DNA from: Bacteroides reticulotermitis JCM 10512
GTDB taxonomy: Bacteria > Bacteroidota > Bacteroidia > Bacteroidales > Bacteroidaceae
NCBI RefSeq assembly: GCF_000517545.1
Contig: NZ_BAIV01000004.1
Location: 166,249 to 230,248 of the forward strand
DNA: 64,000 nucleotides
Direction: 5' to 3'
In this document: in pieces, positions 18,534 through 29,192 of the stretch
Position numbering within the stretch: the stretch's first letter is position 1
Layout: every line of letters begins with the position of its first letter
Made by a program: the position numbers and the translations under genes
The notes under the pieces: generated by a model
Databases searched by the model: none
Seen by the model: only the letters and a program-made list of their open reading frames with translations
What the model was told of the DNA's origin: nothing

Positions 18534-20288
18534 ATGAACATGAGTATACGAATTTCGTGGTTCCTTTTAGGAATGCTGATGCTGGTTTCATGCGGGACGA
18601 CGCGTAAAACGAATAACAGCGAGTTTCCCGTTACGGAACCTATTTCTCTGTCGCCCGATCAGCAGCGTAGGTATGATTACTTCTTCTTGGAGGCAGTCCG
18701 GCTAAAGGAACAGCAGGATTATACAGGCGCCTTCGGGTTGCTGCAACATTGTTTGGACATAAATCCCCAAGCAGCTTCAGCGCTGTACGAGATATCTCAA
18801 TATTATATGTTTTTGCGCCAGCTACCGCAAGGCCAGGCTGCTTTAGAAAAGGCGGTCGCTTATGCACCTGACAATTATTGGTATTGCCAGGGATTGGTTG
18901 TTCTGTATCAGCAACAGACTGAATTGGACAAAGCGGTAACACTGTTGGAGAAGATGGCAGTCCGTTTCCCCGAGAAGCAGGAAGTGTTATTCAATTTGTT
19001 GGATATCTATAACCGGCAGGAGAAGTATGACGATGTTATTGCAACGTTGAATCGTATCGAATTACGGACGGGTAAGAATGAGCAGATAACGATGGAGAAG
19101 TTTCGGATTTATCTTCAGATAAAGGATGATAAGAAAGCTTTTCAGGAAATAGAGAGTCTGGTACGCGAATACCCGGTGGATATGCGTTATCAGGTGATTC
19201 TGGGCGATGTCTATCTGCAACATGGAAAGAAGCAAGAGGCTTATGATACCTACCAGAAAGTATTGGCAGTCGAACCCGATAACCCGATGGCACTCTTCTC
19301 GATGGCGTCTTACTATGATGTGACAGGGCAAAAAGAGTTGTACGAACAGCAACTGGATACCTTATTGCTAAACAAAAAGGTAGATGCGGATACGAAAGTG
19401 AACGTGATGCGGCAGGTGATTGTGCAGAACGAAGAGGCAAGCAAAGACAGCACACAGGTGATCAACTTGTTCAATCGAGTGATACAACAAGATTCGGATG
19501 ATGCGCAGATCCCGATGCTTTATGCTCAATATTTGCTATCGAAGAATATGGAAGCGGCTACAGTTCCGGTTTTGGAGCAAGTAGTCGATATTGATCCCAC
19601 CAATAAAGCGGCGCGCATGATGTTGATCGCTGCTGCGGTGAAGAAAGAAGATTATAAGCAGATCATCAAGGTCTGCGAACCGGGTATTGAAGCGAATCCG
19701 GATGCCTTGGAGTTTTACTATTATCTTGCTATTGCCTATAACCAGGCTGAACAGACCGACAGCGTGCTAAGCGTTACTAAAAGAGCGTTGGAGCAGGTTA
19801 CGCCCGAGAGCCGGAAAGAGGTAGTATCGGACTTCTATTCCATTTTGGGCGATATGTATCACTCGAAGGGATTGTCGCAAGAATCGTATGCGGCTTACGA
19901 CTCGGCGTTGGTTTATAATCCGTCCAACATTGGTGCATTGAATAATTATGCTTATTATCTATCCGTTGAACGCCGGGAATTGGACAAGGCGGAGGAGATG
20001 AGTTATAAAACCGTGAAGGCTGAACCAAACAACGCCACGTATCTAGATACGTATGCTTGGATTCTGTTTGAGAAAGGTAAATATGCGGAAGCCCGTATCT
20101 ATATCGACAACGCCATTAAAAACGGTGGAAATAAGAGCGATGTGGTTGTGGAGCATTGCGGAGATATCTACTTCATGGTTGGCGATGTGGAAGGTGCGCT
20201 GAAATACTGGAAGCAGGCGTTGGATATGGGAAGAGATTCGAAAGTGCTCAAGCAAAAGCTTGAAAAGAAAAAATATATTGCTGAATGA
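18534..20288 (+). CDS. TPR-repeat outer-envelope lipoprotein
   Basis: A 584-residue protein with a lipoprotein signal (MLMLVSC, lipid-bearing Cys20) followed by serial tetratricopeptide repeats to the end (for example AASALYEISQYYMFL, NPMALFSMASYYDVTG, NIGALNNYAYYLSV). TPR arrays are protein-binding scaffolds. Genes of this kind commonly lie between dut and a DUF4292/EnvC pair in Bacteroidales, and here its stop overlaps the next start (ATGA), so the three are translationally linked. A specific partner cannot be named from sequence. Confidence 0.85.
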   Translation: MNMSIRISWFLLGMLMLVSCGTTRKTNNSEFPVTEPISLSPDQQRRYDYFFLEAVRLKEQQDYTGAFGLLQHCLDINPQAASALYEISQYYMFLRQLPQGQAALEKAVAYAPDNYWYCQGLVVLYQQQTELDKAVTLLEKMAVRFPEKQEVLFNLLDIYNRQEKYDDVIATLNRIELRTGKNEQITMEKFRIYLQIKDDKKAFQEIESLVREYPVDMRYQVILGDVYLQHGKKQEAYDTYQKVLAVEPDNPMALFSMASYYDVTGQKELYEQQLDTLLLNKKVDADTKVNVMRQVIVQNEEASKDSTQVINLFNRVIQQDSDDAQIPMLYAQYLLSKNMEAATVPVLEQVVDIDPTNKAARMMLIAAAVKKEDYKQIIKVCEPGIEANPDALEFYYYLAIAYNQAEQTDSVLSVTKRALEQVTPESRKEVVSDFYSILGDMYHSKGLSQESYAAYDSALVYNPSNIGALNNYAYYLSVERRELDKAEEMSYKTVKAEPNNATYLDTYAWILFEKGKYAEARIYIDNAIKNGGNKSDVVVEHCGDIYFMVGDVEGALKYWKQALDMGRDSKVLKQKLEKKKYIAE

Positions 20289-20856
20289 GAAGGGTTATTT
20301 ATCTGTTGTTAGCTGTCCTGTTGTTGGCAGGTTGTAAGAGTTCGAAGCATTTGGCGGTTCCGGAGCCCGAAGTTACGGCAGTTCCGGTCACCAGTTATTT
20401 GTCTTCTAAGTTGCGGCTGACAATTCCCAATAAGGCAGTAGCATGGATATTGCCGGTACAATGAAAATGAAGAGTCGTGAGTGCGTACAGATTTCGTTGC
20501 TGATGCCCATCTTCCGCTCGGAGGTTGCCCGGATCGAGATCACACCCGACGAAGTTCTGCTGGTAGACCGGATGAACAAGCGGTATGTGCGCACAACGAA
20601 AGAGGAACTGAAAACGATCTTTCCCAAAAACGCGGAATTCTCTCGTTTGGAGAAGCTTTTAACGGCTGCTTCCTTACCGGGCGGACGAACCGAGTTTACG
20701 GGAAGTGAACTGGGCATTCCTGCCTTGGAGAAAGCAAAGGTTCTGTTCTATGATTTCTCATCTAAAGAGTTTGCTGTTAGCCCTACGGAGCTGACTTCGA
20801 GATATACACAAGTCCCCTTGGAGGACCTAATTAAAATGCTGATGGTCTTGTTATGA
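20285..20856 (+). CDS. DUF4292 family lipoprotein, interrupted by a frameshift
   Basis: The restored product is about 190 residues: a lipoprotein signal (LLLAGCKSS, Cys17), then a LolA/LppX-like beta domain (TMKMKSRECVQISLLMP, VARIEITPDEVLLVDRMNKRYV). One base is missing at about 20434, where AATAAGGCAGTAGC should read with an extra G to give NKGSSMDIAG; without it the frame ends after 59 residues. The start overlaps the TPR gene stop and its stop overlaps the envC start, both as ATGA-type overlaps, so the gene is kept in a tight operon. LolA-like folds bind lipid or lipoprotein; the role here is unknown. Confidence 0.8.
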
Positions 20857-22184
20857 TGAAACGTTTCTTTGTACTTTGGATATGCTGTTTGTGTTTGCTA
20901 ATACCCGTTTCGGCTCAGTCTAATAAACTAATTAAAGAGTTGGAAGGGAAGCGTGGCGCTTTGCAGAAGCAGATTGCCGATAACGAGTCGTTGCTCAGAA
21001 GTACAAAGAAAGATGTGGGAAGCCAGTTGAACGGCTTGGCTACCTTAACCGGACAAATCGAGGAACGTAAGCGGTACATCCTGGCCATCAATAAGGATAT
21101 GGATGCGATTGAGCAGGAGTTGGCCGTTCTGGAACGTCAGCTGAATGCCTTGCAACGGGACCTGAAGGAGAAGAAGAACAAGTATGAGGCTTCTGTGCAG
21201 TATTTATATAAGAACAAGTCGATCGAAGAGAAATTGATGTTTGTTTTCTCGGCTAAGAATCTTGGGCAAACTTATCGGCGTATGCGCTATGTGCGCGAAT
21301 ATGCTACCTACCAACGCTTGCAAGGAGAAGAAATCTTGAAGAAGCAGGAACAGGTACGGAAGAAAAGAGCGGAACGGCAACAAGTGAGAGCGGCCAAAGA
21401 AGGCCTTCTCAAAGAGCGGGAAGGCGAGAAGACCAAGTTGGAAGACCAAGAAAAAGAGAAACGGGTGTTGCTAACCGACTTGCAGAAGAAGCAAAAAGGA
21501 CTGCAAAATGAACTGAATAAGAAGAAGCGCGAGGCCAATCAGCTCAATGCGCGTATCGACCGCTTGATTGCCGAAGAGATAGAGCGTGCCCGTAAATTGG
21601 CGGAAGCTGAGGCTCGCCGGGAAGCCGAGGCACGTCGCGAAGCGGAAGCCAAACGGAAGACCGACAAAACAGATAAAACGGAGCGAAAGACCGCTACGGA
21701 AACAGTAGCCCCAGAGAAATCAAAACCACTCGATACGTATACCATGAGTAAGGCAGACCGGACGTTGTCTGGCAACTTTATAGCCAATCGGGGGAAACTA
21801 CCTATGCCTATATCAGGCTCCTATATCATAACGAGCCGCTACGGACAATACGCTGTGGAAGGACTTCGCAACGTGAAGCTGGATAATAAAGGTATAGACA
21901 TTCAGGGAAAACCGGGTGCACAAGCCCGGGCCATTTTCGATGGTAAAGTGGCTGCTGTGTTCCAGTTGAACGGTTTGTTTAATGTGCTGATTCGTCACGG
22001 CAACTACATCTCAGTCTACTGTAATCTCTCTTCGGCCTCTGTCAAGGCGGGAGATACGGTATCTACCAAACAGTCTATCGGGCAGGTCTTCTCGGATGGA
22101 ACGGATAACGGGCGTACGGTACTGCATTTCCAATTAAGGAAAGAGAAAGAGAAACTCAACCCGGAACCCTGGTTAAATCGCTAA
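20853..22184 (+). CDS. EnvC-like murein hydrolase activator (M23 fold, degenerate active site)
   Basis: A 443-residue exported protein: signal peptide (about 1-22), a long coiled coil (about 25-265, with KKQEQVRKKRAERQQVR and an EAEARREAEARR-type repeat), a low-complexity linker, and a C-terminal LytM/M23 domain. The zinc ligands of active M23 peptidases are not all present: the position of the first histidine reads NKGIDI, the usual YxHLS reads YCNLS, and the HxH motif reads VLH. This matches the E. coli EnvC pattern, where an inactive M23 domain activates amidases at the septum. It is the last gene of the TPR-DUF4292-EnvC set. Confidence 0.85.
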   Translation: MMKRFFVLWICCLCLLIPVSAQSNKLIKELEGKRGALQKQIADNESLLRSTKKDVGSQLNGLATLTGQIEERKRYILAINKDMDAIEQELAVLERQLNALQRDLKEKKNKYEASVQYLYKNKSIEEKLMFVFSAKNLGQTYRRMRYVREYATYQRLQGEEILKKQEQVRKKRAERQQVRAAKEGLLKEREGEKTKLEDQEKEKRVLLTDLQKKQKGLQNELNKKKREANQLNARIDRLIAEEIERARKLAEAEARREAEARREAEAKRKTDKTDKTERKTATETVAPEKSKPLDTYTMSKADRTLSGNFIANRGKLPMPISGSYIITSRYGQYAVEGLRNVKLDNKGIDIQGKPGAQARAIFDGKVAAVFQLNGLFNVLIRHGNYISVYCNLSSASVKAGDTVSTKQSIGQVFSDGTDNGRTVLHFQLRKEKEKLNPEPWLNR

Positions 22185-22254
22185 TCCGGAATCTGCCGGC
22201 TTTTACCTTTTAAATCTTAAAGTTTAGTTGACTCGGGCATTTTTTGCGGGCTTA

Positions 22255-22287
22255 TTGTAGCTATTTGGTCTAAAATGTGTAAATTCG
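22255..22287 (+). promoter_or_regulatory. Candidate promoter of the HTCS gene
   Basis: TTG at 22255-22257, a 22-base spacer and TAAATTCG at 22280-22287 (one mismatch to TAnnTTTG) precede the HTCS start by 43 bases. The call is tentative. Confidence 0.35.
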
Positions 22288-22330
22288 CCAGCGATCTCAT
22301 GCCATCTGAACCCTTATATCCTTATAATAC

Positions 22331-25300
22331 ATGATAAAGCTGACTTCCCTTTTTGTCTTCCTTCTTGCACTCTGTAGCGATGTTCTCTATGCTGCTTCCG
22401 ATTTCTCATTCAAGAGATATCAGGTAGAAGATGGGCTCTCACATAATACAGTCTGGTGTACTATGCAAGATAAATACGGTTTCATTTGGGTTGGAACCAG
22501 TGACGGTCTGAATCGTTACGATGGGCGAGGTAACAAAATATACCGCAACGACCTCAATGACGACTACTCCCTGGGCAATAACTTTGTCAGCTCTCTGCTC
22601 GAAGTAGATGATGATATCTGGATCGGGACAAACAATGGTTTGTACATTTACCACCGATCCACCGACCGTTTCTCGTTCTTCAAGAATACCACAGAGTACG
22701 GTGTATTTATCAGTAGTGAAGTTCGGAAGATCATTCAGGCACAGAATGGATTGATCTGGATAGCTACCTTAGGGCAAGGGCTCTTTATGTACGATCCGGT
22801 AAAAGAGGAGCTTTCGCAGAATAGTGTATGGACTTCTTTCATCTGGGATCTTTGCCAGGGAAGAGACCGTAAGATTTATGTTTCTTCCATGCAAGAAGGA
22901 TTGCTTAGCTTCGATGAAAAGGGCAAATATCTGCAATCCTTTCCGGTTCTGTCCGATAAAAACCTGGCTAATCAGAAAATCAACAGCCTGCTGAGTATCG
23001 GTGGAGAGATCTGGTTTGGGGTGGGTACAAACATGTTGGGCTGTTACAGCGAAAGAGATAAGACCTTAGAGACATACGATACCTCTGCATTCAATTTCGG
23101 AGCCATTCTTTGCTTGCTCAAATATGAAGGCAACGAACTGCTACTCGGGACAAATGACGGGCTTTACCTGTTCGATCGTGTCCGTAAATCTTTCCGACGG
23201 GGTGATAACCTGTTAGGAATGCGAAAGCTGAGCGACCCTACAATCAATGCGATGATGTGGGATGCGGAAGGGACGCTTTGGGTGATGACCAACTCGGGTG
23301 GAGTGAACTACATGCCCAAGCAGATGAGGCGGTTTGAGTACTTTTCGCCTGCCGACCTGACGGGAAGCGGTAAAGAGATCGGGCCGCTTTGTGAGAACGA
23401 AGACGGAAATATCTGGGTAGGAACCCGGAATGGATTGTGGCTCTTCGATGTACGGACGCGTTCTTTCACGGAGTATAAGCTAGGAAAGAACCCGATGATG
23501 GAATACGACATCCGTAGTCTGCTATTGGAAAACAACTGTTTGTGGGTCGGTACTTATTCCGAAGGGCTGCATGTGGTCAATCTGGCGACAGGTGCGGTCA
23601 GAACATACAAGCATTCACGTGACATTCCCAATACCATTTGCAGCAACGATGTCCTGAGTATCTATAAAGATAAGAAAGGCGATGTCTTTGTCGGTACAAG
23701 TTGGGGCCTATGCCGTTACAATCCTGTGGCGGATAACTTTGTCACCATTACCAATATCGGTTCCATGATTTCCGTCATGAATATCTATGAAGACTCGTAT
23801 GATAATTTATGGATTGCGACTGCCAATAACGGCGTGTTCCGCTACAATACATCCAACGGACACTGGAAACACTTTGAACATGTGCGTGGCGAGCCGACTA
23901 CCATCACCAGTAATTCGGTAATCTCCATCTTTAAAGACGTCAGGGGAACCATGTGGTTCGGTACGAATGGCGGAGGACTTTGTTCTTTCTCCAGAGAGAA
24001 ACAGGCTTTTACCGACTTCGATCCGCAGAACACGATCTTACCCAATAAAGTGATTTACTCCATCGAGCAGGATCAATCCGGCGACTTTTGGGTTTCCAGC
24101 AATGCCGGACTGATCCGGATTAACCCCATTGCCAAAGAACATTCCCGTCTGTTTACCATGAATGACGGATTGCAAGGGAATCAGTTTACCACCCATTCTT
24201 CCCTGAAAACATCGAAGGGCGTGATCTATTTCGGTGGGATCAACGGATTGAACGCATTTGAACCGCGGGAGTTTACCGATAATAAATATTCCCCTCCTGT
24301 CTATGTAACCGATATTACGTTGCCCAATGTGGCGGACGAACAGGCCGTGAAGAAGTTGTTGCACTTGGAGAAACCGCTTTATCTCTCATCACGTGTGCAA
24401 CTGTCATACGAAAACAACAGCTTTACCATCCGCTTTGTCTCCTTGAGTTATGAGGAGCCGGGGCAGAATGAGTGTGCCTACATCTTGAAAGGAGTCGATA
24501 AGGAAGAAATTGTCACCTCCGGCAATACAGCCTCTTATACCAACCTTCCTCCGGGCGAATACGAGTTTGTAGTACGAGGATCTAATAACGACAGACACTG
24601 GAACAACCAGCCGACCTCGCTTTGGATTGTCGTCACTCCGCCGTGGTGGAGAAGCAACATCGCTTACGCTGTCTATACCCTGTTGCTGCTGGGTATGGCA
24701 TTCTATACCGGTTGGCGTTGGAATCGTCACATAAAGATCAAGTACAAACGGCGTATGGAAGACTACCAAACTCAGAAAGAGAAGGAGATGTATAAGTCGA
24801 AGATCAACTTCTTTATCAATCTGGTGCACGAGATACGTACCCCGCTAAGCCTGATACGCCTGCCTTTGGAGAAACTTCAGGAGCAAAGGCATGAAGGGAA
24901 AGAAGCCAGATACTTGTCAGTGATTGATAAGAACGTCAATTACCTGCTCGGGGTAACCAATCAGTTGCTCGATTTCCAGAAAATGGAGAATGGAGCGTTG
25001 CAACTTGCCCTCAAGAAATGCAGCATCAAGGAGTTGGTGAGTGATGTGTACAGCCAGTTCACAAGTCCTGCCGAACTGAAAGGTATCGACTTGGTGCTGA
25101 CTTTGCCGGAGCAGGATCTTGTGTCGATGGTAGACCGGGATAAGATCAGTAAGATTCTGGTTAACCTGGTAGGAAACGCCATTAAATACGCTCGCCAATA
25201 CATCGAACTGAAACTCGTTACCGGTGAAGAAGGGTATGAGATTTGGGTAAGCGATGACGGCATAGGCGTGCCGGACGCACAAAAACTAAAGATATTCGAA

Positions 25301-26326
25301 GCATTCTACCAACTGCCGGGCGATCAAGTAGCGGCCGCTTCCGGTACCGGTATCGGACTGGCTTTTGCCAAGTCGTTGGCGCAGGCACACAACGGTAACC
25401 TCTACCTGGAGAACAATGATGGAGGAGGCTCTTCATTCATCCTGTCCCTACCGATTAAGGAATGGGAGGAAGATACTGCCGATATCGTCGAATTGTATAC
25501 CGAGAGCGAAGAGGTATCCGAAGAAGAAACGTCGGAATTCTCGGGTAAGAAGTTTACCGTATTGTTGGTAGAAGACAATGTCGAGTTGTTGAACCTCACC
25601 CGCGAATCACTCCTTGTCTGGTTCCGTGTGCTAAAAGCGGCTAACGGACTCGAAGCGCTCACCATCTTGGAGCAGGAGAGTGTCGACGTCATTGTCAGCG
25701 ATGTGATGATGCCGGAGATGGATGGGCTGGAACTTTGTCGGCGTGTGAAGAGCAATATCGATAGCTCCCATATACCTGTGATTCTGTTGACGGCCAAGAC
25801 CACATTGGAGTCGAAGGCTGAAGGGCTTGAGTGTGGCGCCGATGTGTATGTCGAAAAGCCGTTTTCAATCAGGCAACTTCATATGCAGATTGAGAACTTG
25901 CTCAAACTGCGTCAGTCATTCCACAAACTAATGGCTAACCTTTCGGGCAGTGCCGGACACATCAGTAACGGAGAATTCGCGATGTCGCAGAAAGATTGCG
26001 AGTTCGTAGCCAGAATCCAGGAAGTGGTTGCCGAGCAATTGGCCGACGAGAACTTCTCGATTGATACTTTGGCCGAACAACTGCACATGAGCCGCTCTAA
26101 CTTTTACCGGAAGATTAAAGCCTTATCCGGAGCATCGCCTAATGATTACCTGAAAACGCTTCGAATGCACAAGGCTGCTGAACTAATTATGGATGGAACC
26201 CGCATCTCGGAGGTAGCCGCACAGGTAGGCTTCGTCTCCTCCTCCTATTTCGCCAAATGCTTTAAGACCCAATATGGCGTTCTTCCGAAGGATTACACCG
26301 GGCAGCCTCCACTTGAAAACCCTTGA
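22331..26326 (+). CDS. Hybrid two-component system sensor-regulator (HTCS)
   Basis: A 1331-residue protein that joins sensing and transcription control in one chain. After a signal peptide (about 1-22) come regulator-propeller repeats (WVGTSDGLNRYD, WIGTNNGLYIY, WVGTRNGLWLFD and others) forming two periplasmic beta-propellers, a Y_Y_Y domain (around 700-765), one membrane segment near 780-798, a histidine kinase with HEIRTPLSL (about 832) and NLVGNAIKYA (about 945), a receiver with DVIVSDVMMPEMDG (about 1120), and a C-terminal AraC-type HTH (LHMSRSNFYRKIKAL). Such regulators usually sense oligosaccharides and control a nearby SusCD locus; the adjacent genes here are not SusCD, so the target is uncertain. 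Confidence 0.95.
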   Translation: MIKLTSLFVFLLALCSDVLYAASDFSFKRYQVEDGLSHNTVWCTMQDKYGFIWVGTSDGLNRYDGRGNKIYRNDLNDDYSLGNNFVSSLLEVDDDIWIGTNNGLYIYHRSTDRFSFFKNTTEYGVFISSEVRKIIQAQNGLIWIATLGQGLFMYDPVKEELSQNSVWTSFIWDLCQGRDRKIYVSSMQEGLLSFDEKGKYLQSFPVLSDKNLANQKINSLLSIGGEIWFGVGTNMLGCYSERDKTLETYDTSAFNFGAILCLLKYEGNELLLGTNDGLYLFDRVRKSFRRGDNLLGMRKLSDPTINAMMWDAEGTLWVMTNSGGVNYMPKQMRRFEYFSPADLTGSGKEIGPLCENEDGNIWVGTRNGLWLFDVRTRSFTEYKLGKNPMMEYDIRSLLLENNCLWVGTYSEGLHVVNLATGAVRTYKHSRDIPNTICSNDVLSIYKDKKGDVFVGTSWGLCRYNPVADNFVTITNIGSMISVMNIYEDSYDNLWIATANNGVFRYNTSNGHWKHFEHVRGEPTTITSNSVISIFKDVRGTMWFGTNGGGLCSFSREKQAFTDFDPQNTILPNKVIYSIEQDQSGDFWVSSNAGLIRINPIAKEHSRLFTMNDGLQGNQFTTHSSLKTSKGVIYFGGINGLNAFEPREFTDNKYSPPVYVTDITLPNVADEQAVKKLLHLEKPLYLSSRVQLSYENNSFTIRFVSLSYEEPGQNECAYILKGVDKEEIVTSGNTASYTNLPPGEYEFVVRGSNNDRHWNNQPTSLWIVVTPPWWRSNIAYAVYTLLLLGMAFYTGWRWNRHIKIKYKRRMEDYQTQKEKEMYKSKINFFINLVHEIRTPLSLIRLPLEKLQEQRHEGKEARYLSVIDKNVNYLLGVTNQLLDFQKMENGALQLALKKCSIKELVSDVYSQFTSPAELKGIDLVLTLPEQDLVSMVDRDKISKILVNLVGNAIKYARQYIELKLVTGEEGYEIWVSDDGIGVPDAQKLKIFEAFYQLPGDQVAAASGTGIGLAFAKSLAQAHNGNLYLENNDGGGSSFILSLPIKEWEEDTADIVELYTESEEVSEEETSEFSGKKFTVLLVEDNVELLNLTRESLLVWFRVLKAANGLEALTILEQESVDVIVSDVMMPEMDGLELCRRVKSNIDSSHIPVILLTAKTTLESKAEGLECGADVYVEKPFSIRQLHMQIENLLKLRQSFHKLMANLSGSAGHISNGEFAMSQKDCEFVARIQEVVAEQLADENFSIDTLAEQLHMSRSNFYRKIKALSGASPNDYLKTLRMHKAAELIMDGTRISEVAAQVGFVSSSYFAKCFKTQYGVLPKDYTGQPPLENP

Positions 26327-26348
26327 CTTGGCATTATATAAAGAGAAC

Positions 26349-26372
26349 GAGCATCCCCAACCCGGGATGCTC
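26349..26372 (+). terminator. Hairpin after the HTCS gene, probable terminator
   Basis: GAGCATCCC (26349-26357) pairs perfectly with GGGATGCTC (26364-26372) around a 6-base loop, 22 bases after the HTCS stop. There is no strong T run, so termination strength is uncertain. Confidence 0.6.
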
Positions 26373-26473
26373 CTAAGCCTCTGACAGCCATTTGATCCCT
26401 GTCGTTTGCAAATATTGAACAGTTCGTATTATTTATTGAACAGCGTTTATCCTCTGGCCTCTTTTTTATTTCT

Positions 26474-26481
26474 TATTTTTG
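26474..26481 (+). promoter_or_regulatory. -7 promoter element of the MG2-like gene
   Basis: TATTTTTG matches TAnnTTTG exactly, 72 bases before the start codon. No good -33 partner is visible. Confidence 0.45.
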
Positions 26482-26553
26482 TATGCTACCTGCTATGTAA
26501 CGAAGAAGTAACGGCAGAAGGGGCAGATAAAACCTGAAATAAATCATACGAAG

Positions 26554-29098
26554 ATGAAAAATGAACGCATTCTGTTTCTGCTTTTGAGCTATGTCTTGTG
26601 CTTCACAACCGCCCGGGCAGACAATCCACCCGCTAAAACCGTGTTTGAACAATACGTGAAACAGGCTCAGGACTTCGCCGATAATTATCCGCGCGAGAAA
26701 GCCTATCTGCATTTCGATAACACCAGTTACTACATTGGAGACACCATTTGGTTCAAAGCCTACGTGACCTTTGCCGATAAGCCCATTCCTTGCCCCATCA
26801 GTCGTCCGTTGTATGTTGAACTAATCGATCAGGCCGGGCATGTGGCCGACAAGCAGATTCTTCGGTTGGATCAGGGAGAAGGAAACGGACAGTTCATTCT
26901 TTCTCCTTCGATGATGTCCGGTTACTATGAAGTGCGGGCCTATACCCGATGGATGCTTGGGTTTGCCGAACCCCAATACTTCTCACGCACCTTTCCAATC
27001 TACAAACCCTCCGGCGGCGATTCTCCGGAGCGTCACATCAGTACCTACGACCTGCCTCCTTCGATGAGGCTGCGTCCGGAGGGCAATACCCAGAAGTTAA
27101 CTGTCAGCTTTTTCCCGGAAGGAGGGCAGTTGGTGGAAGGAGTTCCTTCCAAAGTCGCCTTCAAGGCAGAAAGCAAAAACGAAGGGAGTGTCGAACTCAC
27201 CGGGAAACTCTATACCAAAGAGGGGACAGAACTCACCTCTTTGCAGACAATGCACGATGGAATGGGGCTTTTTGACTACACACCTTCCGCCCAACCAGCG
27301 ATTGCGCAAGTCGTTTATCAGGGAGATACCTATAAGTTTGAACTGCCTGTCGCTTTGAAGAGTGGCTACGTATTGGGCGTCAGTAACCGCGGCGGAGCAT
27401 GAGTGTCCGGGTAACTTGCAATGATGCCACTCCGCAAGATACGCTGGCGCTTTTAATTTCGTATCAAGGACGCCTCATTTCTGTCGGCTTGTCAATTGTC
27501 AGCCAAACGTACCGCAAGAGCTTGCTTTCGTTGCCCGCACACTACCCGCCGGAGTCTTGCAGGTCACCCTTCTCGATCGACAAGGGACGACATTGGTCGA
27601 TCGGTTTGTCTATTCCTATCCGCAGAGTCCCTTGAGCATATCTCCCATAGGTGTGAAAAAGCTTTATACGCCTTATGAACCGATTGATTGTGAACTTCAG
27701 GTCCGGAATGCACAGGGCGAACCGGTTACGGGCAACCTCTCCGTGAGTATTCGCGACGGTATGCGTTCGGACTATGTGGCATATGACAACAACCTGTTTA
27801 CCGATCTGCTGCTCACCTCCGATCTGAAAGGATACATCCATCAACCGGGTTATTATTTTACAGACTTTTCCAGCCGCAAACAGGACGAACTGGATGCGCT
27901 AATGATGATACATGGCTGGCGCAAATACGATATGAGCCAGCTCATCAAGCCGGTTTCTTTCACACCGCTCCAATTGCCTGAGAAGCAGTTGATGCTAAGC
28001 GGGCAGGTAAAGTCGACTCTCTTTAAGAAAAACCTGAAGGATATTGCCATCAGCGTGATGATCAAAGAGGGTGAACAGCTTATAAGCGGTAATACGACAA
28101 CAGATGCTACGGGAAATTTCAGCATTCCGATTGATGAGTTGGAAGGAACTTTAGATGCTTTGCTGCAAACTCGGAAGGTCGATAAAAAACAGAACAAAGA
28201 TGCGGCGATCTATATTGACCGTAACTTTTCACCGGCTTCCCGCCCTTATGCTTATGTAGAGTCTCACCCGCAATGGGATGTGCCGGCCAACTGGGAACCG
28301 GCTGTCGAAAGATTTGATTCTTTGTACCGGGACTCCCTCCGCCGGGCAGACGATATCCATCTGTTGGACGAGGTGGAGATTAAAGCGAAGCGGAAAGACC
28401 GGGGGAATATGGCTACCCGAATCAAAGAGCAAAGTATCGATGCGTATTACAATGTTCGGCAGTCACTCGACCTGTTGCGCGATCAGGGAAAGGTTGTTCT
28501 GACCATTCCCCAATTGATGGAAATGTTGAATCCCCTGTTCTATTGGGATCGTTCGAACGATAGCTGTACCTATCGCCAGAAACCGATTTGTTACATTATG
28601 GACAATCACATTCTTACGACTACGGAGGTGAATATGATGTTGACCGAAGTAGACGGATTGGCTTCGATCATCATCGGTAAAGGCACGAAGGGTATTGATG
28701 ACGACATCCTTCAGAACTCGAAGGTGTCCGATACCAACGATGTCGATGTGACGGCGCTGGATAAATACAGTATATTCTATCTGATCCCATACCATCGGCG
28801 CGATGTATTGAATAAGAACCAGAGTCAGGCTTATGGAACCCGGCAAACGCTTATTCAGAGTTATACTCGTCCGCTGGAATATTATTCACCGGCTTATCCC
28901 AGCCGCGAACTTTATATGGATAAGCCCGATAAGCGGCGGACGCTTTATTGGAACCCCAAACTGTCGATCGATGGTAATGGGAACGCTACGATCCGTTGCT
29001 ACAACAATCAGTACACAACTCCGTTGGTGATTCAGGCGGAAATGTTGGGTGGTGACGGCAAAATAGGAAGCGTGACTTACTCTTCCCTCGAGCCGTAA
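26554..29098 (+). CDS. Large surface protein with MG2-like and TonB-plug-like regions, interrupted by two frameshifts
   Basis: The restored product is about 848 residues. It has a signal peptide (to about ARA, residue 22), an MG2/macroglobulin-like N-terminal half (PREKAYLHFDNTSYYIGDTIWFKAYV, SGYYEVRAYTRWM, VSFFPEGGQLVEG), further beta domains, and a region near the C-terminal third that resembles a TonB plug fold (KPICYIMDNHILTTTEVNMM, LASIIIGKG). Single-base deletions break it at about 27399 (between SNRGGA and MSVRVTCND) and about 27488-27494 (between RLISVGL and NCQPNVPQ). Proteins of this architecture are common on Bacteroidetes surfaces; no function is established. It follows the HTCS on the same strand but appears to have its own promoter. 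Confidence 0.7.
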
Positions 29099-29149
29099 AC
29101 GCTCTACGTATTCCGCTACGCTTGGTTACCTTGGTACGAACCGAATTTG

Positions 29150-29183
29150 GAGCCCCGGGCAAAATCTGAAATGCCCGGGGCTC
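29150..29183 (+). terminator. Terminator hairpin after the MG2-like gene
   Basis: GAGCCCCGGGCA (29150-29161) pairs perfectly with TGCCCGGGGCTC (29172-29183), followed by a T-rich stretch. It lies 52 bases after the MG2-like stop codon. Confidence 0.75.
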
Positions 29184-29192
29184 TTCTTGCTC

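Noticed and set aside
26554..29098. SusC-like transporter for the HTCS
   Set aside because: Only a short plug-like stretch is present; there is no barrel, and the N-terminal half is macroglobulin-like.
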